In this document: one piece after another, positions 27,080 to 37,599 of the stretch
How positions within the stretch are numbered: position 1 is the first letter of the stretch
Layout: every line of letters begins with the position of its first letter
NCBI RefSeq assembly: GCF_036417845.1
Contig: NC_090015.1
Location: forward strand, 314,001 to 378,000
Reading direction: 5' to 3'
From: Apteryx mantelli
Lineage: Eukaryota; Chordata; Aves; Apterygiformes; Apterygidae
DNA: 64,000 bases
The notes under the pieces: generated by a model
Told to the model about the DNA's origin: nothing
The model's database searches: none
What the model saw: only the letters and a program-made list of their open reading frames with translations
Translations under genes and position numbers: made by a program

Positions 27080-28335
27080 TCCCTCCAGCCCCGTCCCTGC
27101 CGCGTGTCCTCGTGCCCCGTCCCCCATCTCTGTCCCCAGCGCTGTCTCCATGTCCCCTCCCCATGTCCGTGTCCTGGTCCCCATCCCCACGTTCCCCATG
27201 GCCCTGTCCCCACTTCCAGGTCCCCACTTCCAGGTCCCCATGCCCATGTCCCAGTGCCCACGTCCCCCTCCTCTGTCTCCTCATCCCACGTTCCCACCTC
27301 CATGTCCTTGTGCCCGTGTCCCCACCTCCATGTCCCCACTCCCATGTCCCATGTCCACGTCCCCACACCCATGTCCCACCTCCATGTCCCCCTGGCAGGT
27401 CCTCACCTCCACGTCCCCACCTCCACATCCCACTCCTATGTCCCACCTCCATGTCCCTACGCCCACGTCCCCACCTCCATGTCCCACCTCCACGTCCCCA
27501 CCTCCACGTCCCACCTCCACATCCCATCCCCATGTCCCCACCTCCATGTCCCATCCCCACCTCCACATCCACCTCCTTGTCCCCACCTCCATGTCCCCAT
27601 CCCACCTCCATGTCCCCCACTTCCATGTCCCCACTCCATCCATGTCCCCACTTCCATGTCCCACTCCCATGTCCCACCTCCACGTCCCCATCCCCATGTC
27701 CCACCTCCATGTCCCCATCCCCATGTCCCCATCCCCACGTCCCCACCTCCACGTCCCCATCCCATGTCCCACCTCCATGTCCCCATCCCCACGTCCCCAA
27801 CTCCACGTCCTTGTGCCCATGTCCCCACCTCCATGTCCCACTTCCATGTCCCACCTCCACATCCCCATGCCCATGTCCCACCTCCATGTCCCCCTGGCAG
27901 GTCCCCACCTTCACGTCCCCACCTCCATGTCCCACTTCCATGCCCACTCCCATGTCCCACCTCACGTCCCCCATCCCCATGTCCCACCTCCATGTCCCCA
28001 CCTCCATGTCCCACCTCCATGTCCCACTCCCATGTCCCACCTCCACGTCCCATCCCCATGTCCCACCTCCATGTCCCCACTTCCATGTCCCACCTCATGT
28101 CCCATCCCCATGTCCCCACCTCCATGTCCCCATCCCATGTCCCACCTCCATGTCCCATCCCCATGTCCCACCTCCACGTCCCCATCCCCATGTCCCACCT
28201 CATGTCCCCACTTCCATGTCCCACCTCCATGTCCCCACCTCCACGTCCCCACCTCCACGTCCCATCCCCATGTCCTCACCTCCATGTCCCCACTTCCATG
28301 TCCCACTCCCATGTCCCACCTCCGCGTCCCCCCGG
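27080..28335 (+). repeat. Minisatellite with embedded acceptor copies in the perforin-like 5' intron
   Basis: The array is built from 12-18-base words CCCCACCTCCATGTCC and CCCACTCCCATGTCC. The phrase CCCC(T/C)GGCAGGTCC, which is the acceptor next to the coding exon (CAG at 28336-28338), also occurs at 27396-27398 and 27898-27900. The array therefore has a higher-order period of roughly 440-500 bases that includes the 3' splice site. Confidence 0.8.
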
Positions 28336-28393
28336 CAGGTCCCCACGTCCAGGTGCACCCACCGGCTCCCGCAGCGGCGGCCGCCTGCCGGCC

Positions 28394-31300
28394 ATGCCGG
28401 CCGGTCCTCGCTGGCGCTGCTGGCGCTGCTGTTGCTGCTGCTGCGGTGCCGCCCGGGACGTCCCCACTGCCGCCGGGCCACGGGGCCGGCCTGCGCCGCC
28501 AGCCGCCCCCCCGTGCCGGGGGCCGACATGGTGGGCCGGGGGCTGGACATCACCACGCTGGGAGCTGGCGCCGGAGGGCGGCGGGGTGCTGGCGCGGGAG
28601 GCGGCGCCGGCGCCGCGGGGCCCCTGCGTGCTCTGCGCCGACCCGCTGCGGCGCGGGCGGCTCTACCGGCTGCCGGCTCCGGTGGGCGGCTGGCAGCCGG
28701 GGCTCCGCTGCGCCCGGCCGGGCCACCGGCGGCCACGCAGAGGTCCACGCTGGGGCTGCTGCGGCAGGCGGCCACCGCCTGCGGCCAGCGGCTGGCGCCT
28801 GGGGCTTGGGGGCCGTCGTGCGGCCGGCGCCGCGGCGCCCTGGCCATGGCCGGCTCCCACTCCCGCTGGCCGAGTTCGGCCTCCAGAGTCAGAGAAGGAG
28901 CGGGATGGACACCTACGTCTTCACCTCCGTCCACCTCGAGTGCGTCCGCTACCGGTGGGTGAGCTCCTCCGCCCTCCCTCCGTCCGTCCCTCCACCCCTC
29001 CTTCCATCCTCCTTCCATCCTTCCCTCCATCCATCCACCTTACCTCCATCCATCCCTCTGTCTACCTCGAGTGCGTCCACTACTGGTGAGCTCCTCCGTC
29101 CGCCCCCTCCGTCCGTCCCTCCACCCCTCCTTCCACACCTCCTTCCATCCTTTCCCTCCCGTCCTTACCCTCCATCCCTCCCTCCATCCTTCCCTCCATC
29201 CATCCCACCTTACCTCCATCCATCCCTCTGTCCACCTCGAGTGCGTCCACTACCAGTGAGCTCCTCCGTCCGCCCCTCCGTCCATCCCTCCTTCCATCCT
29301 TCCCTCCGTCCTTACCTCCATCCCTCCCTCCATCCTTCCCTCCATCCATTCCTCCTTACCTCCATCCATCCCTCCGTCCACCTCGAGTGCGTCTGCCACC
29401 AGTGAGCTCCTCTGTCCGCCCCTACATCCGTCCTTCCACCCCTCCTTCCATCCCTCCTTCCATCCCTCCTTCCATCCTCCCTACTTTGATCCATCCCTCC
29501 ATCCCTCCACCCCGAGTCCGTCTGCCACCGGTGAGCTCCTCCATCCACTCCTCCATCTGTCCCTCCACCCCTCCTTCCATCCCTCCTTCCATCCATCCTT
29601 CCTTCCATCCCTCCATTCGTCCCGCCTTGCCTCGATCCATCCTTCCATCCCTCTTCCATCCCGCCATCCATCCATCCCACCTTACCTCCGTCCATCCCTC
29701 CGTCCACCTCGAGTGCACCCACTACCGGTGAGCTCCTCCGTCCGCCCCTCCGTTCGTCCCTCCACCCCTCCTTCCATCCTTTCCTCTGTCCTTACCTCCA
29801 TCCCTCCTTCCATCCCTCCCTACCTTGATCCATCCCTCCATCCCTCCACCTCGAGTCCGTCTGCCACCGGTGAGCTCCTCCATCCACTCCTCCATCTGTC
29901 CCTCCACCCCTCCTTCCATCCTTTCCCTCCGTCCTTACCACCATCCATCCCTCCGTCCACCTCGAGTCCGTCTGCCACTGGTGAGCTCCTCCGTCCGCCC
30001 CTCCATCCGTCCCTCCATCCCTCCTTCCATCCCGCCATCCCGCCATCCCTCCATCCGCCCCTCCTTCCATCCCTCCTTCCATCCCTCCCTCCATCCGTCC
30101 CACCTTACCTTGATCCATCCCTCCATCCCTCCACCTTGAGCGCGTCCACTACCGGTGAGCTCCTCCGTCCGCCCCTCCATCCATCCCTGCATCCCATCCA
30201 CCCACAGACCCCAAACCCCCTCCCACAGCCCATAGCACCCCCTAGACCCCCATAGCACCCCTAGACCCCCTCCCACAGCCCCATAGCACCCCCAGACCCC
30301 TGTAGATGCCCTCCTACAGCCTCATAGCACCCCCTAGATCCCCACAGCACCCCATAGACACCCCATAGCACCCCATAGCACCCCTAGACTCCCTCCCACA
30401 CCCCCATAGCACCCCCTAGACCCCCCTAGATCCCCATAGCACCCCATAGACACCCCATAGCAACCCCCTAAAGCCCCTCCCACAGCCCCATAGCACCCTC
30501 TAGGCCCTTATAGCACCACCTAGACCCCCATAGCACCCCATAAACACCCCAAGACCCCCCTCCCACAGCCCCATAGCACCTCTAGACCCCCATAACACCG
30601 CTAGACCCCCCTCTCATACCCCCATAGCACCCATAGACCCCCATAGCCCCCCTAGACCCCCCATAGCACCCCTAGACACCCTCCCACACCCCCATAGCAC
30701 CCCATAGACCCCCCATAGCACCCCTAAATGCCCTCCCACAGCCCATAGCACCCCATAGACCCCCCATAGCACCCCTAAATGCCCTCCCACAGCCCCATAA
30801 CACCCCTAGACCCCCCATAGCACCCCTAGACCCCCTCCCACACCCCATAGCACCCCATAGACCCCCCCATAGCACCCCTAGGCCCCCTCCCACACCCATA
30901 GCACCCCCTAGACCCCCCATAGCACCCCTAGACCCCCTCCCACACCCTTATAGCACCCCAGACCTCCCATAGCACCCCATAACACCCCCTAGACCCCCCA
31001 TAGCACCCCTAGACCCCCTCCCACACCCCCATAGCACCCCATAGCACCCCCTAGACACCCCCATAGCACCCCCTAGACCCCCATAGCCCCCCATAGACAC
31101 CCCCTAGACCCCCCCAGCCCCCCCATAGCCCCCCCCATCCCTCCAGCCCCGCCGCCGTCTCCCCGCAGGCTGTGGGCCTCGCCGGAGGCGCGCGTGTCGC
31201 CCCACTTCGCGCGGGCGGTGCGGGCGCTGCCGCCGCGCTTCGGGCCGGCCACGGCGGACGACTACGAGGAGCTGCTGGCGGCCTACGGCACCCACTACGT

Positions 31301-33953
31301 GCGGGCGGCGCAGCTGGGCGGGCGGCTGCGGGCCGTGACGGCCGTGCGGGCCTGCCGCGCCGCCCTCAACGGCACCGGCGCCCGCGAGGTGGCCGACTGC
31401 CTGGCGGCCGAGGCGGCCGTGGGCGGCCGTGGTGGCGGCGGCCGCGGCAGCGGCGTCCTGGCGGCGACCTTCAGCGCCTGCCGCCGCGACCGGCGGCGCC
31501 ACGCGGCGGGCGCCTCCTTCCACGAGGCCTTCCACGAGCGGCTGGTGGAGGTGGAGGGCGGCGGCGAGGGGCACGGCGACGTGCTCTACGGCGGCCCCGC
31601 CGCCCGCGCCGCCTGGCTGCGGCAGCTGCCGGCCCTGCCGGGCCTGGTGCGGGCGACGCTGCGGCCGCTGCACACGCTGCTGCCGCGGGGAGACCCGCGC
31701 CGGGAGGCGCTGCGCCAGGCCGTGGGGCACTACGTGGCCTCGCGGGCCGTGCGGGGCAACTGCAGCGCCGCCTGCCCCCACCATGGCCCTGCCGCCGCCG
31801 CTGCCGCCAGCGTGGCCGCCGAGGTGGTCGCCGAGGCGGCCCCCGACATGGCTGCTGAGATGGCCGCCCGGATGGTCACCAAGATGGCCCCCAAGATGGC
31901 TGCCGAGATGGCCTCCAAGATGGCTGCCAAGATGACCCCCGAGATGACCGCCAAGATGGACCCCAAGATGGCCCCCAAGATGAATGCCAAGATGGCCCCC
32001 AAGATGACCTCCAAGATGGCCTCCAAGATGGCCCCCGAGATGACCTCCGAGATGACCTCCAAGATGACCTCCAAGATGGCCCCCGAGATGACCTCCAAGA
32101 TGGCCTCCGAGATGACCTCCAAGATGGCCTCCAAGATGGCCTCCGAGATGACCTCCAAGATGGCCCCCGAGATGACCTCCAAGATGGCCTCCAAGATGGC
32201 CCCCAAGATGGCCGCCAAGAAGACGGCCGCCGAGATGGCTGCTGACGCCAGGACGGTTGCCAACGCGACCGCCCGCCTGGCCGCCAAGGTGGCCGCCGAC
32301 CTGGCCCCCGAGATGGCCGCCGAGATGGCCGCCGAGGTGGCCGCCGCCCTGGCCCCCGAGATGGCCGCGGAGGCGGCCCCCGAGACGGCCGCCGGGACGC
32401 TCGCCGAGATAGCCGCCGAGGCGGCCGCCGAGACGGCCCTGGAGGCGGTGACGGAGGCGGCCGCGGAGGCGGTGGCCGAGATGGCCGCCGAGATGGCCGC
32501 CGAGGTGGCCCGCGGGACAGCCGCCGCCGCCACCGCCGCCGAGGTGGCCACCGCCATGACCGCCCGCGTGGCCGCCGGGATGGACGCCGCCACCGGCAGG
32601 GCCACCAAGCTGGCCGTCGCCAGGCTGGCCGCCGCCAAGACGAACGCCACCAAGATGGGTGCCGCCAAGACGATGGGCGCCGCCAAGACGATGGACGTCG
32701 CCAAGATGGTGGCCGAGGCGGCGGCGTGCGGCTGCGGCTGCGCGCCCAGCGCGGCGCGGACGGCCGAGTGCTGCGCGCGGCACCGCGGCGAGGCCCGGCT
32801 CTCCGTCACCGTGGCCTCGGCCCGGGGCCTGTGGGGCGACTACGGGTCGCGCACGGACGCCTACGTGCGCGTGGGCTTCGGCGACCGCTGGCTGCGCACC
32901 GCCACCGTGCCCGAGAACGACGCGCCGCGCTGGGCCGCCCACCTCGACTTCGGCGCCGTGGAGCTGCCGCCCGGCGCCCGGCTCCGCGTGGAGCTCTGGG
33001 ACGAGGACAACGGCTGGGACGACGACCGGCTGGGCGCCTGCGAGCAGCCGCTGGCCGCCGGCCCGGGGCCCCGCGCCGCCGTCTGCTTCGCCCAGCGCGG
33101 CCGCCTCGACTACGCCTACGAGGTGGCCTGCGGGCCGGGGCTGGGGGGGCCCCTGTGCCGCCGCGACGCCCCCCGGCCCCCCGCCGGGCCCGGCCTCCTG
33201 CGCGCCTCCCAATGGCCGCCCGGCCCCGGCGGCGGGCCCGTGCCCTGGCCCCACCGGCAGCAGCAGCAGCAGGAGGAGGAGGAGGAGGACGACGACGACG
33301 ACGGCCCCGACTCGCCCGACCCCGAGGCCTTCCGGGGGCCCTGGCCGCCCCCCTACTTCGGGGAGGCCCCTCGGCAGACGGCGCCCGGCCACGGGGACGA
33401 GCTCCCGGGGGAAGCCTCCAGCCTCGGCAAGGGCTTGGTGGACCCCCCGGATCCATCGTCCACATCTAGGGAGGGTCCTCCAGACCCCCTGGATCCATCG
33501 TCCACATCTAGGGAGGCTCCTCCAGACCCCCTCGATCCATCGTCCACATCTAGGGAGGCTCCTCCAGACCCCCCGGATCCATCATCCACATCTAGGGAGG
33601 CTCCTCCAGACCCCCTGGATCCATCGTCCACATCTAGGGAGGCTCCTCCAGACCTCTCGGATCCATCGTCCGGCTCCGAAACCTCCACAGACCCCTTGGC
33701 TCCATCATCCAGCCTCAGGGAGACCTTCCTGGACCCCCTGGATCCATCATCCACATCTGGGGAGGCTCCTCCAGACCCCCTGGATCCATCGTCCAGCTCT
33801 GAGACCTGTGCAGACCCCATGGCTCCGTCATCCAGCCTCAGGGAGACCTTCCTGGACCCCCTGGATCCATCGTCCACATCTGGGCAGGGTCCTGCAGACC
33901 CCCCAGATCCATCATCCGGCTCTGAAACCCCCGCAGACCCCCTGGCTCCATGA
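28394..33953 (+). CDS. Perforin-1-like pore-forming protein (MACPF + C2) with giant repeat insert
   Basis: This is a host immune gene of the perforin family. Two coding exons join at a donor at 28955 and an exon start at 31169, giving ..VHLECVRYR/LWASPEARVSP. The first exon carries a Leu-rich signal region, PGADMVGRGLDITTLG (human PGAWLAGEGVDVTSL), GPCVLCADPL and the AGSHS region. As assembled it is not readable in one frame (several breaks), so it is either mis-assembled or damaged. Exon 2 is one open frame of about 2.78 kb. It contains the MACPF signature YGTHYVRAAQLGG, the NCSAACP..CGCGCAP Cys region and a C2 domain (GLWGDYGSRTDAYVRVGF, LWDEDNGWDDDRLGAC) that keeps the Ca-binding aspartates. 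Between the Cys pairs lies a repeat of about 280 residues. After the C2 domain come a Gln/Glu/Asp run and a repetitive tail of about 240 residues, ending TGA at 33951-33953. Human PRF1 has 555 residues and neither addition. The start codon is uncertain. Confidence 0.8.
28936..30160 (+). repeat. Exon-derived splice-donor array in the perforin-like intron
   Basis: The coding exon ends CCACCTCGAGTGCGTCCGCT plus ACCG, before the donor at 28955. Eight further copies of this end follow at about 29061, 29231, 29377, 29506, 29703, 29848, 29957 and 30131, each followed by GTGAGCTCCTCC. They are spaced 109-197 bases apart and separated by TCCATCCCTCC-type filler. All copies keep a GTGAGC donor, a closer match to consensus than the GTGGGT at the real junction. 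Confidence 0.9.
30200..31140 (+). repeat. Minisatellite in the 3' half of the perforin-like intron
   Basis: Units of about 15-40 bases carry CCCCCATAGCACCCC and TAGACCCCCTCCCACA, running up to the acceptor at 31166-31168. No gene is seen. Confidence 0.85.
31845..32710 (+). repeat. Coding 12-base repeat (Lys/Glu-Met-Ala-Xaa) inside the perforin-like exon
   Basis: From about 31845 to 32225 the coding sequence is a nearly regular 12-base repeat of the type AAGATGGCCTCC/GAGATGACCTCC. It encodes four-residue units such as KMAS, KMAP and EMTS. From 32225 to 32710 it decays into GCCGCCGAGATGGCC-type units coding AAEMAAEV and similar. The whole block lies between two conserved Cys groups of the perforin fold. 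Helix propensity is high throughout. Confidence 0.9.
33430..33950 (+). repeat. Coding 42-base repeat in the perforin-like C-terminal tail
   Basis: About 12 units encode 14-residue repeats of the type PPDPLDPSSTSREA, with variants such as DPLAPSSSLRETF. They follow a [15 protein letters not shown] run at about 33257-33302. Many units contain GGATCCATCGTCC. Confidence 0.9.
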
Positions 33954-34063
33954 TCCGGCCTCGCGGAAGCCTTCCGGGACTCCCTGGATCCATCGTCCGG
34001 CCATGGGGAGGGTCCTCCAGCCCCACGTCCGGCCCCGGAAGGACACGGCGAGGCCGAGTCGGG

Positions 34064-34069
34064 AGTAAA
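34064..34069 (+). terminator. Candidate poly(A) signal of the perforin-like gene
   Basis: AGTAAA, a known weaker variant of AATAAA, lies 110 bases after the TGA. No canonical signal is nearby. Confidence 0.4.
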
Positions 34070-35629
34070 CGCTTCTTGCTGCAGCCTCCGGCCTCCGCGT
34101 CGTCTTTTGGGGGGGGGGGGGAGCGGACCCAGGCGTCCGGGTGAGGGACGTGGGCTGGAGGAGACGGGAGGGAGGGGGCAGGCCGGACGCCTGGGCCCCC
34201 CCCGGACACCTGGGTCCCCATGCGACACCCGTGCTGGTGCCCAGGCCGTGGCCCCCCCCCCCCCGGGTGCCCCTGCCCCACGGCGTCCCAGCGCAGCCCC
34301 CCCCCCCCCGCTGCCCCACAGCTCCTGCTTCACCCACCTGCGTCCGGGAGGGGCCCCACAAGGGGCTGCACCTGGGAGAGGTGGGGCTGGGGGGTGGGGC
34401 CTGAGCTGGGGGTGGGGCCAGAACTGGGGGGTGGGGCCTGGGGTGGGGCAGGGCCAGCTAGAGGGGGCGGGGCCTATGGGCAAAACAAGGGGTGGGGCTG
34501 ACTGTGTGGGAATCCAGGCATCACCTCCCCCCACCTCCCCGCCCCCATCGGGGCCCAGGCGTCCGGGCACCTCTCCCACCACTGGGGCCCAGGCGTCCGA
34601 GTAGCCTCCCCCCCTCCCCCATCCCTGGGCCACTTGGGGACCCGGGTGTCAAGGCCAGCCCCAGGTGTCCCCAAGGGACCCAGGTGACCCTGAGGGACCC
34701 AAGTGTCCCCAAGGGGCCCAGGTGACCCAAGTGTCCCCAAGGGGCCCAGGCGTCCCCGGGGGGCCCAGGCGTCCGGGTGCCCGCGGCTCTTCCTCAGCCC
34801 CTTCCTGACCCGGTCGGCGCCTCGGCAGCTGCTCCGCGCCCTGCGGCAGCTGCAGCACCCCCCAACCGCCCCCCGGGCCCCCAGCCGCCCCCCAACTGTC
34901 TCAACCCCCCCGTGCCCCCCCCCCCCCCCGCGTGGGGCAGGGGCAGCTATGGGGCGGCTGTGGGGCGGCTGTGGGGTGGGTCGGCCCCGCTGACGCGGCG
35001 GGCGGAAAAGCGCCGTCACGGCGCCGTCGCCACATCCCCTCCGCCCGCGCGGCCGCCCGGGCCCCATGGCCGCCCCACGGAGCCGAGGTGAGCAAGGCCC
35101 CGGCGGCCCCCTCGGGACGCCCCCGCCCCCGCGCGACCCATAGCCACGGGGCTCCCCCCATAGCCAGCGCCTGCCCCACAGAAAGGCCCCGGCGCCCTCA
35201 CGCCCCTGCCCCACGGCAGCCCCCCGGAGAGCCCCCGGCCCCACAGCGCCTGCGCTGGGCCCCTGGAAGCCCACAGGTCCCCCTGCCCCACAGCAGCCCC
35301 ATAGGAGCGTATGGCCGCTGCCTGTCCTGCTGCTGCCCCATAGCAATGCTCCTGCCCCACAGCACCACAAAGACACCCGGCCCCATAGGGACCCTCTCAC
35401 CCCATAGAGACCCGCCAGCCCCATAGAGACTGTCCTGCCCCCATAGGACCCCACAGACTCTGTCCAGCCCCATAGAGACCCTCTAGACCCATAGCGACAC
35501 CCCTGCCCCACAGGTCCCCCCCTGCCCCATAGCAGTGCCATAGGTGCCCCCCCGCCCCATAGGAGCCCCATAGGCCCTGCCCGGCCCCACAGGCTCCCCC
35601 CGCCCCCCGGCAGCCCCCCCCAGGCAGCC
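34070..35629. other. Region between the perforin-like gene and C16orf54
   Basis: Positions 34120-34240 and 34540-34790 hold copies of the GGCCCAGGCGTCCGGG motif and a CCCAAGGGACCCAGGTGACC repeat. From 34380 to 34500 there is a GGGGTGGGGCCTG repeat. A less repetitive block at 34780-35110 has an exon-like look (LFLSPFLTRSAPRQLLRALR in one frame), but I find no homologue or consistent splice sites for it. From 35120 to 35620 there are CCCCATAGAGACCC-type repeats. The block probably contains the promoter and 5' UTR of C16orf54. Confidence 0.4.
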
Positions 35630-35995
35630 ATGGGGCCGGCCCTGGCCCCGGCGCTGCTGCTGGCACTGCTGTGGGCCCCGGCGGCCGTGGGGCGCCCCAC
35701 GGCGTCGCCCTGGGGGCGGCCGCCCCCCTGCGGGCGCTGCCTGGGGGCCATGGTGGGGCTGGGGGCCCTGGGGGGGGCCTTCGTGGTGGCGGGGGGGCTG
35801 CTGTGCCAGCGGCTGCTGCAGCGCGGCCGCCCCCCGGCCCCCCCCGACCTGTGGGTCGCCCGCGCCGCCCCCCCGCCGTGGGGCGAGGAGGAGCCCGAGG
35901 CCCCGGGGGGCGCCGAGGGGCCCCCCCAGCCCCATGTCACCCTCCAGGACATTGACGACTTCTTCCGCCGCGGTGGGCTGGGCCGTGGCGGGTAG
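35630..35995 (+). CDS. C16orf54: C16orf54 homologue, small single-pass membrane protein
   Basis: This is a single-exon frame of 121 codons. After a short N terminus with CGRC comes one membrane segment (MVGLGALGGAFVVAGGLL), then QRLLQRGRP and LWVARA. It aligns with human C16orf54 CGPC..LVLATLAALFILTTAVLAERLFRRALRP..LVWRP. The C terminus QPHVTLQDIDDFFRR matches human QPRVTLEQISAFWKR. The bird protein is about half the human length (224) because most of the middle linker is missing. In human the gene lies next to QPRT and SPN and is expressed in lymphoid cells; its function is unknown. Here SPN follows on the same strand, which supports orthology. Confidence 0.8.
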   Translation: MGPALAPALLLALLWAPAAVGRPTASPWGRPPPCGRCLGAMVGLGALGGAFVVAGGLLCQRLLQRGRPPAPPDLWVARAAPPPWGEEEPEAPGGAEGPPQPHVTLQDIDDFFRRGGLGRGG

Positions 35996-35999
35996 CGGG

Positions 36000-37105
36000 G
36001 CGCCCCGAAACTGCCAGCCGGGTGCCGCGGGGCGCCCCGAAACCGCCACCCCTGACCCGCTGCTGCCTGCCCCACGGGGCGCCCCGAAACCGCCGGGGCC
36101 TCCCAGGACCTTTGCGGAGCCCCGAAACCGCCAGCATCTCCCAGGACTTTAGGGGAACCCTGAAACCACCAGCATCTCCCAGGACTTTAGTGGGGGCCTG
36201 AAACCTCTGGGGCCTCCCAGGACCTTTGGGGCGCCCCGAAACCACCAGCATCTCCCTGGACTTTAGGGGAACCCCAAAACCGCCAGCATCTCCCAGGACT
36301 TTAGCAGGGGCCCGAAACCGCCAGCATCTCCCAGGACCTTTGGGGCACCCCGAAACCACCAGCATCTCCCAAGACTTTAGGGGAACCCTGAAACCGCCAG
36401 CATCTCCCAGGACTTTAGCAGGGACCCGAAACCTCCAGGGCCTCCTAGGACCTTTGGGGAACCCCGAAACCGTCAGCATCTCCCTGGACTTTAGTGGGGG
36501 CCTGAAATCTGAGATCTCCCAGGACTTTTGGGGCACCCCGAAACCGCCAGCATCTCCCTGGACTTTAGCGGGGGGCCTAAAACCTCCGGGACCTCCCAGG
36601 ATTTCAGGCCAGGCACGGACACGGATGTGGACATGGACATGTTGGAGACCTGGGGGGGTCCCAGGTGGGGCTGGTCACGAGCCTCAACAGCCCCTTAGCG
36701 CCCTCACGGCCCGGACAGCTCGACACCGCCGGCACCTCTGGAGATCTGTGGGGAGCCTCGAAACCACCAGAAGGTTCTCAGACCAATGGGGACCCCCGAA
36801 ACCACCAGCGTCTCCCAGGACTTGTGGCGGTCCCCGAAACCGCCGACACCTTCTTGGACTGGGGGAACCCAAAACCATTGGGACTTCCCAGGATTTATGG
36901 GGGGGAGGATCTTGAAACTGCTAACAAGTCTGAGGACCTATGGGGAACCTTGAAACCACCAGGACCTCCCAGGACTCACGGAGAGCCCTGAAACCGCCAG
37001 GAGGGCCTAGGACCTAGGGGGAGCCTCGAAACCACCAGGACCTCCCAGGACTCACGGAGAGCCCTGAAACCGCCAGGAGGGCCTAGGACCTACGGGGAGC
37101 CTTGA
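36000..37105 (+). repeat. 36-base minisatellite downstream of C16orf54
   Basis: About 28 units of about 36 bases read GAAACCGCCAGCATCTCCC then AGGACTTTAGGGGAACCC. They start inside what should be the C16orf54 3' UTR and decay after 36600. I saw no canonical poly(A) signal here. Confidence 0.85.
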
Positions 37106-37189
37106 AACCACCAGGATGGCCCAGGACTTCTGGAGAAGTCCTCCCTGCTGCCCCCAAACCAATGTCGCCTCCAAGGGCCTCTGGGGGGC

Positions 37190-37409
37190 CTGGAGACCAC
37201 CGGCGTCTCCCAGGACTCGTGGGGAGCCCCGAAGCCGCCGCTGCCCCAGGCGGGGCTGCCCGGGGACCGGCCCCGCCCCGACCGGGCGGGGCGCTTCCTG
37301 CCCTCCTCCGACACGGCTCCCCGCTTCCTGCCCTCGGGCGCGCTCGCTCCTTCCCCACGCCAACGGCCGCCGGCTCCGGAGCCCCCCGGCCCCCTGCCCG
37401 GCCCCACAG
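37190..37409 (+). promoter_or_regulatory. SPN: Candidate promoter and non-coding first exon of SPN
   Basis: This short non-repetitive GC-rich block ends at CCCGGCCCCACAG followed by GTACGGG (donor at about 37410). Mammalian SPN also has a non-coding first exon and a single coding exon. The intron would run to the CAG at about 39848-39850. Inferred from position. Confidence 0.35.
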
Positions 37410-37599
37410 GTACGGGGGGGGTGGGATGGGGAGGGGGCAGCTGGGGGTGGTGAGGGGACGCGGAGACACTGGGGGGCCCCGGGCGGGTGCCGTGGGGCGG
37501 GGGAACACGTGCAGACGGGGCGGAATGGGGGCCGCCGTGGGGCAGAGAGGGCTCGTGGGGTCTGGGGGGGCCCAAGGGAGTCACTGGGGGTGCCGGGGG

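Noticed and set aside
27048-29405. Frames of 600-785 codons with HVPTSMSHLHVP repeats
   Set aside because: They are translation of the intronic CATGTCCCCACCTC array. Only the last part overlaps the real perforin-like exon.
34780-35110. Exon-like stretch upstream of C16orf54 (LFLSPFLTRSAPRQLL)
   Set aside because: I found no homologue, no consistent splice sites and no start, so it is described only as part of the intergenic region.
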